Positions 45,560 to 50,322 of a DNA stretch of 50,322 nt are shown here, in pieces. Position 1 is the first letter of the stretch. Each line of letters opens with the position of its first letter. Location of the stretch: NCBI RefSeq assembly GCF_004353185.1, contig NZ_SMUS01000030.1:1-50322 (forward strand), given 5' to 3'. The position numbers and the translations under genes were made by a program. Below the pieces are notes generated by a model. That model saw nothing but the letters and a program-made list of their open reading frames with translations, was not told the DNA's origin and did no database searches. The stretch is from Clostridium cuniculi (GTDB lineage Bacteria > Bacillota > Clostridia > Clostridiales > Clostridiaceae).

Positions 45560-45796
45560 ATGAATAAACAAAGTAATAATATTCAAGATATTTTCTTAAA
45601 TAACGCAAGAAAAAGTAAAACATTAGTATCTATTTATTTAGTTAACGGTTTTCAACTAAGAGGATTAGTTAAAGGATTCGATAACTTTACTGTTATTTTA
45701 GATTGCGAAGGAAAGCAAATGCTAGTATATAAGCATTCAATTACAACAATAACCCCATCAAAACCTCTACCTTTTTTAGATAATGAAAACTTATAG
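45560..45796 (+). CDS. hfq: RNA chaperone Hfq
   Basis: Hfq, 78 aa, forming hexameric Sm rings that bind U- and A-rich RNA. The Sm1 motif ([19 protein letters not shown]) spans about residues 23-41, and the Sm2 motif is YKHSITTI near 57-64, with Ser instead of the common Ala. ATG 45560 follows GGAGGTGG; the apparent ATG at 45545 is part of that site and is rejected. A terminator follows directly, closing the mutS-mutL-miaA-hfq row. Confidence 0.95.
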   Translation: MNKQSNNIQDIFLNNARKSKTLVSIYLVNGFQLRGLVKGFDNFTVILDCEGKQMLVYKHSITTITPSKPLPFLDNENL

Positions 45797-45822
45797 GAAC
45801 TGCTTATAGCAGTTCCTTTTCT
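45795..45822 (+). terminator. Rho-independent terminator after hfq
   Basis: A perfect 10-bp stem (45795-45804 and 45808-45817), loop TAT, followed by a T-rich run; it starts at the hfq stop codon. Confidence 0.9.
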
Positions 45823-45923
45823 CTAATTATATTAATTTTATAACTTTTAAATATAAAAAACTTTATATTTTACATATTATTATATATAATTATTATGAAA
45901 TAATGTATAATGGAGGAACTTTA

Positions 45924-47201
45924 ATGTTAAGAGAAACAGAAAAGTTAATGATGGAATCTTACAACATAAAGCCACATGTATTTGAATTATATAAAAAGGC
46001 TTTAAGTGATGTAGAAGAACAATTTAAAATTTATGATGAAATAAGAGAGTATAATCAACTAAAGGTACTTAATGCATTCCAAGAAGAAAGAATAAGCGAT
46101 ATGCATTTTACAAATTCATCAGGATACGGATATGATGACATTGGTAGAGATACTTTAGATAAAGTATACGCAAGAATATTTAATACTGAAAGTGCTTTAG
46201 TTAGACCACACTTTGTAAATGGTACTCATGCTATTGGTTGTGCATTAATGGGGAATTTAAAAACAGGAGATACTATGGTATGTATTAGTGGTGCTCCTTA
46301 TGATACTTTACATAACATAATTGGCATAAGCGGAAAAGAAAATATAGGCTCATTAAAAGAGTATGGAGTTAACTATAAACAAGTAGATTTAAAAAATGGT
46401 ACTTTTGATACTGAAAAGATTATCGAAGTTCTTAAAGAAGACTCTACAATTAAATTAGTACATATACAAAGAAGTACAGGGTATGGATGGAGAAAATCTT
46501 TCTTAGTTTCTGAAATAGGCGAAATAATCTCAAAAATAAAAGAAGTCAGAAGCGATGTTTGTGTTTTTGTAGATAACTGTTATGGAGAATTAATAGACAA
46601 AATTGAACCTACAGATGTTGGAGCAGATTTAGTTGCTGGATCACTTATAAAGAATCTAGGTGGTGGAATAGCACCAACTGGTGGATATGTAGCTGGTAAA
46701 ACAAAATACGTAGAGCAAGCAGCCTATAGATTAACAACTCCTGGAATAGGAGGGGAGTGTGGTTCTACATTCGGCGTTATGAGACAACTTTATCAAGGAC
46801 TATTCTTAGCACCTCATATAGTTATGGAAGCTCTTAAAGGAGCTGTATTCTGTTCTAGAATAATGGAGATTGCAGGATTTGAAGTTTTACCTAAATATAA
46901 TGATAAAAGAAGTGATATTATTCAAGCTATTAAATTTAACGATAGAGAAAACTTAATAAAATTCTGTAAGGGTATTCAAAAGGGCTCTCCAATTGATTCT
47001 TATGTTGAATGTGAACCATGGGCAATGCCTGGATATAACGATGAAGTTATAATGGCAGCTGGTGCATTTATTCAAGGTTCATCTATTGAATTATCTGCAG
47101 ATGCTCCTATAAGAGAGCCTTATATAGCCTATTTACAAGGTGGCTTAACATTCGATCACGCTAAAATAGGCATATTAATTTCACTAAATAACATAATTTA
47201 A
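45924..47201 (+). CDS. PLP protein of the aluminium-resistance / methionine gamma-lyase-like family
   Basis: YnbB-type PLP-dependent protein (Pfam Met_gamma_lyase), 425 aa. The PLP lysine is Lys243 in AGSLIKNLGGG; the cofactor aspartate is in VFVDNCYGE (Asp217), and the SSGYGYDDIGRDTLD segment near 65-79 is a family hallmark. It was named from an aluminium-tolerance phenotype, but the sequence suggests a lyase of sulfur amino acids; the reaction is not settled. ATG 45924 has GGAGG upstream. Position downstream of hfq and convergent with the DUF3267/lexA genes is typical of clostridia. Confidence 0.9.
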   Translation: MLRETEKLMMESYNIKPHVFELYKKALSDVEEQFKIYDEIREYNQLKVLNAFQEERISDMHFTNSSGYGYDDIGRDTLDKVYARIFNTESALVRPHFVNGTHAIGCALMGNLKTGDTMVCISGAPYDTLHNIIGISGKENIGSLKEYGVNYKQVDLKNGTFDTEKIIEVLKEDSTIKLVHIQRSTGYGWRKSFLVSEIGEIISKIKEVRSDVCVFVDNCYGELIDKIEPTDVGADLVAGSLIKNLGGGIAPTGGYVAGKTKYVEQAAYRLTTPGIGGECGSTFGVMRQLYQGLFLAPHIVMEALKGAVFCSRIMEIAGFEVLPKYNDKRSDIIQAIKFNDRENLIKFCKGIQKGSPIDSYVECEPWAMPGYNDEVIMAAGAFIQGSSIELSADAPIREPYIAYLQGGLTFDHAKIGILISLNNII

Positions 47202-47248
47202 TCATTAAAAAAGGGCTATATTCAATTATATAGCCCTTTTTTAATGAT
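47201..47248. terminator. Bidirectional terminator between convergent genes
   Basis: A perfect 21-bp stem (47201-47221 and 47228-47248) with a 6-base loop. Both strands have T-rich distal arms, ending the PLP gene and the minus-strand DUF3267 gene. Confidence 0.93.
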
Positions 47249-47252
47249 ATTT

Positions 47253-48158
47253 TTATTCAGGTACAATATCATTAGCCTCTAATTCTACCTCATTAATATT
47301 AGAATCAACATCTATTTTATCTATATTTATACCTTCTATTTTTTCATTACTTTCAATATTAAGATCTTCTGTCTCAGCATTATCTAAAACTTCTAATTCA
47401 CTATTATTAATATCACTACTCAAGTCTTCCTTATCTTCTTCCTTATCAAAATCATTTTCTACAGTACTTTCTGCAAAGGTTTCTTCAACAATTTCAATAT
47501 TATCACTTTTTATATGGTTACTTTCTAAACTTTCTGTGAAATCCTCACTTGCAATCAAATAATCATAATTATTAGGTATAATAAATAACTTCTTATATCC
47601 ATCTTCATTAGATCTAACAAAAAATTGTAAAATTATATTAAGTAAGTCATCTGAAGATAATATAGCATTAGCAAAAGAAAGAGAGTATAAATATAAATCG
47701 AATTCTCCTAAGCACTTAATTGCTATTAATGGTAAAAGAGAAAATAATATAAATGGCATAATTAAATTAAAGCATAGTAGAGCAGGGTGTATTTCTTCCT
47801 TTAATTCACTAGTAACAATTCTCTTGTTGTTAAAGAATACTAAACTATTATTTGTATTTTTAAAAGGGTTCTTATAAAACAAAGTATGAATAAATTCATG
47901 TGGAATTTGAATTAAGTAGAAACTAAGAATATAAAATATTATAAAATTAAAAATCATTATTTTAATATCCTGAATCGTTCTGGAATAGCTAGCTAGCATA
48001 TATCCAAAGCCATATCCATATAAAAGAATAAATAGTATTCTTATAAGAATTCGTCTATTTAAATACTTATCTCTATCGTAATTTTCTATAGGACATATTA
48101 TATTTTCGCTATCATAATCTCCAGATTTCTTAATAAACCTACCTAGAGTTATTCTCAT
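47253..48158 (-). CDS. DUF3267-type zincin-like membrane protein with acidic tail
   Basis: Membrane protein of 301 aa. Hydrophobic segments lie at about residues 36-56, 66-86 and 125-150. HEFIH at the end of the second segment (about 86-90) is a zinc-metallopeptidase HExxH motif, as in DUF3267 proteins; no clear third ligand is visible, so catalysis is unproven. From about residue 200 the protein is a very acidic, D/E/N/S-rich tail with no structure I recognise. Start: ATG 48158 behind AAGGTG; longer starts at 48197 and 48182 lack one. It lies 64 bases downstream of lexA, after its terminator. Confidence 0.8.
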   Translation of the reverse strand: MRITLGRFIKKSGDYDSENIICPIENYDRDKYLNRRILIRILFILLYGYGFGYMLASYSRTIQDIKIMIFNFIIFYILSFYLIQIPHEFIHTLFYKNPFKNTNNSLVFFNNKRIVTSELKEEIHPALLCFNLIMPFILFSLLPLIAIKCLGEFDLYLYSLSFANAILSSDDLLNIILQFFVRSNEDGYKKLFIIPNNYDYLIASEDFTESLESNHIKSDNIEIVEETFAESTVENDFDKEEDKEDLSSDINNSELEVLDNAETEDLNIESNEKIEGINIDKIDVDSNINEVELEANDIVPE

Positions 48159-48180
48159 ATTAATCACACACCTTCGCATT

Positions 48181-48217
48181 AAAATAAAAAGAGTCATACA
48201 ATATTGTATGACTCTTT
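48181..48217 (-). terminator. Terminator of lexA
   Basis: A perfect 30-base palindrome (48188-48217) is followed on the minus strand by TTATTTT. It separates lexA from the DUF3267 gene. Confidence 0.88.
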
Positions 48218-48222
48218 AAATA

Positions 48223-48825
48223 TTAATATGTCCTAAATAGTCCAACTAACTTGCCCAAAATTTTGCAATCGTCAACTATAATAGCATCCATATTATCATT
48301 TTCTGGTTGTAATCTAATATGATTTTTTTCTTTATAAAATCTTTTTATAGTAGCTTCATTTTCTATTAATGCAACAACTATCTCACCGTTATTTGCTGTT
48401 TTACATTCTTCTATTATAGCTAAATCTCCGTCGAATATACCTGCATTAATCATGCTATCTCCACTTATATTAAGCATAAATAATTCTTTATTATGACTAA
48501 CATAATCAAGTGGAATAGGGAATATATCCTCCACATTTTCATTCGCTAATATCGGCAAACCAGCAGTTACCTTTCCTATTATAGGAATATTAACCATCTC
48601 TCTTTTCACTGAATTATCTATTATCTCTAACGCTCTTGGTTTAGTAGGATCTCTTTTTATCAAGCCCTTACTTTCTAAACGTTTAAGATGTCCATGAACT
48701 GATGATGTAGATTTTAATCCTACAGCTTCGCAAATTTCTCTTACTGAAGGAGGGTATCCTTTGTTATCGGTGTAAGTTTTTAAGAATTCATATATTTCAT
48801 TTTGTTTTTCGCTTACTTTACGCAT
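48223..48825 (-). CDS. lexA: SOS repressor LexA
   Basis: LexA, 200 aa. Residues 1-65 form the winged helix ([28 protein letters not shown]). Self-cleavage occurs at Ala88-Gly89 (TAGLP), with the Ser124 (SGDSM) and Lys161 (ATIKRF) dyad. ATG 48825 follows GAGGTG; in-frame GTG 48834 overlaps that site. Its promoter carries a LexA box, consistent with autoregulation. It represses DNA-damage genes until RecA filaments trigger cleavage. Confidence 0.97.
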   Translation of the reverse strand: MRKVSEKQNEIYEFLKTYTDNKGYPPSVREICEAVGLKSTSSVHGHLKRLESKGLIKRDPTKPRALEIIDNSVKREMVNIPIIGKVTAGLPILANENVEDIFPIPLDYVSHNKELFMLNISGDSMINAGIFDGDLAIIEECKTANNGEIVVALIENEATIKRFYKEKNHIRLQPENDNMDAIIVDDCKILGKLVGLFRTY

Positions 48826-48851
48826 TTTCAACACCTCACTTATTTAAATAC

Positions 48852-48880
48852 ATTATAACATATACCAATTACAATATCAA
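48852..48880 (-). promoter_or_regulatory. Promoter of lexA
   Basis: Minus-strand TTGATA (plus 48875-48880) and TATAAT (plus 48852-48857) are 17 bases apart, with an extended TG. The -35 overlaps the LexA box. Confidence 0.8.
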
Positions 48881-48890
48881 ACTTATGTTC
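48879..48890. promoter_or_regulatory. LexA box at the lexA promoter
   Basis: Read on the minus strand, GAACATAAGTTT matches the GAAC-N4-GTTC operator at 7 of 8 core positions and touches the -35 element, the expected place for autoregulation. It lies 38 bases upstream of the divergent promoter at 48928. Confidence 0.75.
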
Positions 48891-48927
48891 TTTATAATAA
48901 TAAATAATCTTTAAATATTATTTATTA

Positions 48928-48956
48928 TTGAAATATAATAAAATAACTGATAGAAT
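48928..48956 (+). promoter_or_regulatory. Promoter of the gene divergent from lexA
   Basis: TTGAAA (48928-48933) and TAGAAT (48951-48956) are 17 bases apart and lie upstream of the ATG at 48988. They show that the longer in-frame start at 48928 cannot be real. Confidence 0.65.
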
Positions 48957-48987
48957 AATAAGGTTAATAGAACTAGGTGGTGATTTT

Positions 48988-49374
48988 ATGACTTATAAAT
49001 ATACTGAAGATGATTATTGTGATTTATTTTCTAAAAAAATCTGTGATAATTGTGGAAAATGCTTAGAAGAAGATGGCATTGACATTAGAGCCATTAATAT
49101 TGATGATATAGCTAAAACAGTTGAAGAAAATGCATTTATTGAAGAAGAGCTAAAAAATGCTTTAGATGCATTAAAAGAAGAAGAAAAAGATTCTCAAGAA
49201 GAGCTTACACTAGAAAATTACAACGATATTTTAAATAATTTAGATGGTAACGAAGATTATGTTGATGCTTTTGATAATATTGTTTACTTCGATGAACTTG
49301 GAGTAGATAACGATACAGAATTAGAAGAATTAACTGAAGAAATTTATCCAGGTATAAGAAAAATGAAAAAATAG
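48988..49374 (+). CDS. Acidic hypothetical protein with CxxCxxC motif
   Basis: Unrecognised 128-aa protein. Near residues 18-24 the sequence KICDNCGKC gives a C-x2-C-x2-C cluster that could bind zinc or iron-sulfur together with Cys11. The rest is strongly acidic, helical to about residue 75, then D/E/N-rich. ATG 48988 follows AGGTGG. It is divergent from lexA and might come under the same LexA control, since the box lies between the two promoters, but it is 38 bases from its -35 and so a direct effect is uncertain. Confidence 0.7.
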   Translation: MTYKYTEDDYCDLFSKKICDNCGKCLEEDGIDIRAINIDDIAKTVEENAFIEEELKNALDALKEEEKDSQEELTLENYNDILNNLDGNEDYVDAFDNIVYFDELGVDNDTELEELTEEIYPGIRKMKK

Positions 49375-49386
49375 AAAATATTAAAA

Positions 49387-49423
49387 TTAAAAGAAACTCT
49401 TATTATTTTTGAGTTTCTTTTAA
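49387..49423. terminator. Rho-independent terminator
   Basis: A 13-bp perfect stem (49387-49399 and 49411-49423) with an 11-base loop; both arms have the A/T arrangement of a bidirectional terminator between convergent genes. Confidence 0.8.
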
Positions 49424-49478
49424 TTTATAATGTATTTTTTTATCTATTTAATACTAAAATGAACTTTTTACGAGCATT

Positions 49479-49490
49479 GAACATATGTTC
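49479..49490. promoter_or_regulatory. Perfect LexA-type palindrome at an unexpected site
   Basis: GAACATATGTTC is a perfect 12-base palindrome matching the Gram-positive LexA core. It lies two bases past the stop codon of the minus-strand recombinase, between convergent genes, with no annotated start nearby. TTGAAC at 49477-49482 overlaps it and TATTTA follows 18 bases later, a weak plus-strand promoter candidate that would give RNA antisense to the recombinase. Confidence 0.55.
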
Positions 49491-49492
49491 TT

Positions 49493-50322
49493 TTATTTAT
49501 TATTTATATTTGCAAGAGGATTTGAATTAGCTGCTTCTCTTAGAATTTCCTCATCTACATGGGTATAAATTTGTGTTGTAGATATATTTTCGTGTCCTAA
49601 TATACTTTGCAAACTTCTAATATCAACATTCCCATGCTTATACATTAGAGTAGCTGCAGTATGTCTAAGTTTGTGCGGTGTATACTTAGCATTTGTTAAA
49701 CCAGCATTTTTAACATGTTTTTTTACCAACAGTTCTACAGTTCTTTTATTTATCGGAGTATTTCTAGAAGATAGAAATAGATATTTTTTATTTTCATCTG
49801 TAGCTTTAGAATCATTTCTTTTAGAAAGATAATTATTTATAGCTGATATACATGCATCATTTAAATAAACAGTACGTTCTTTATTACCTTTACCTATTAT
49901 AGTTAGGGTATCTCCCTTTATCTTATCTATTTTTATTGAACACAATTCTGATAAACGCATTCCACAATTAAGAAATAAAGTTAATATACAATAATCTCTT
50001 AAATAATTGCAATTATTAGTATCTAAAGAGGAGAGTAGTGAAACACTTTCATCTAACGTAAGATATATTGGATGTCTTTTATTTATTTTAGGAGATTCTA
50101 ACTCTGTTGCTGGATTAGAGTTTATTATTTTAGCTTTCCCTTGTAAGTAATTAAAAAAAGATTTAAATGTAGCCACCTTTCTAGCTCTAGCATAATTCCC
50201 ATTACCTCTTTGTTTTTCTACAAAAGATAAAAAGGCATAAAGATCTGTTAGAACAATACTTCTTACAAAGTCTTCTCCTAGATCATTTATAGGTATATCT
50301 TCAAATTCTATATCATCTGGTA
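49493..50322 (-). CDS. Xer-type tyrosine recombinase (5' end outside window)
   Basis: Phage-integrase family recombinase, at least 276 aa; the frame stays open to the window edge, so the start is missing. The N-terminal SAM-like core-binding domain is partly visible (about the first 90 residues, LYAFLSFVEKQRGNGNYARARKVATFKSFF). Catalytic residues are present: Arg in CGMRLSELC, Lys in GKGNKER, His-x-x-Arg in HKLRHTAATLM, His in LGHENISTT and the nucleophile Tyr in QIYTHV. A GTG at 50176 is inside the domain and not the start. It is XerC/XerD-like; no phage or island genes adjoin it, so a chromosomal Xer role fits better than an integrase. Confidence 0.9.
   Translation of the reverse strand, partial: PDDIEFEDIPINDLGEDFVRSIVLTDLYAFLSFVEKQRGNGNYARARKVATFKSFFNYLQGKAKIINSNPATELESPKINKRHPIYLTLDESVSLLSSLDTNNCNYLRDYCILTLFLNCGMRLSELCSIKIDKIKGDTLTIIGKGNKERTVYLNDACISAINNYLSKRNDSKATDENKKYLFLSSRNTPINKRTVELLVKKHVKNAGLTNAKYTPHKLRHTAATLMYKHGNVDIRSLQSILGHENISTTQIYTHVDEEILREAANSNPLANINNK

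Noticed and set aside
48928..48987. 20-residue extension of the gene divergent from lexA
   Set aside because: It would begin inside the -35 box of its own promoter; ATG 48988 has AGGTGG.
49493..50322. Prophage or genomic island carrying the tyrosine recombinase
   Set aside because: No attachment repeats, phage genes or tRNA lie beside it in the window; it looks like a chromosomal Xer-type gene. The far side is outside the window and could change this.

Overview
This 50.3-kb window looks like ordinary chromosome of an AT-rich, anaerobic Firmicute, most likely Clostridium sensu stricto. The reasons are strong AGGAGG-type ribosome-binding sites, extended -10 promoters, a tryptophan T-box, an ispH-S1 gene pair, and the order miaB-mutS-mutL-miaA-hfq-(aluminium-resistance-type PLP gene)-lexA. 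I saw no rRNA, tRNA, insertion sequence, prophage block or CRISPR array. Assignments rest on motifs and remembered family knowledge; no database search was run.

Layout. 0.1-2.8 kb: an unknown gene, a PflX-like radical SAM gene and zapA. 2.9-9.6 kb: a U32 peptidase-family gene, a small membrane protein and mutS2, then a TudS/DUF523 gene overlapping an unknown helical-repeat gene. 9.6-12 kb: a three-gene polar amino-acid ABC importer with a dyad over its promoter. 12-18.7 kb: DUF1292, a DMT exporter, a SNF2 helicase, a TPR protein, a Cys-rich tail-anchored protein, a type I IPP isomerase and an unknown gene. 18.7-20.6 kb: a T-box with a UGG (Trp) specifier in front of trpP, then two small genes. 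20.8-24 kb: a large cytoplasmic-looking type I pullulanase. 24-27.1 kb: a TerC-family gene, a gene interrupted by one in-frame TAA, and an S66 carboxypeptidase. 27.2-30.3 kb: a membrane-anchored esterase (minus), pyrE (plus) and threonine ammonia-lyase (minus). 30.6-37 kb: a pseudouridine synthase, an MnmM-like methyltransferase, an RpiR regulator, a BaiN-type flavoprotein, cmk, ispH and an S1-domain protein. 37.1-47.2 kb: a GNAT protein, miaB, mutS, mutL, miaA, hfq and the PLP gene. 47.3-50.3 kb: a DUF3267 zincin-like membrane protein, lexA, a small acidic Cys protein and a tyrosine recombinase that runs off the window end.

Themes. Several genes serve genome upkeep (MutS, MutL, MutS2, LexA, SNF2 helicase, Xer-type recombinase) and several serve RNA modification or translation (MiaA, MiaB, MnmM-like, RluB-like, U32, S1, Hfq). 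IspH and Idi act in isoprenoid supply, and DMAPP is also the MiaA substrate.

I found no convincing new multi-gene system. The best leads are the TAA-interrupted gene at 25.2-26.1 kb, LexA-type operators away from lexA (49.48 and 12.03 kb), dyads lying on several promoters, and a two-codon reading frame with a near-perfect Shine-Dalgarno between the T-box and trpP.
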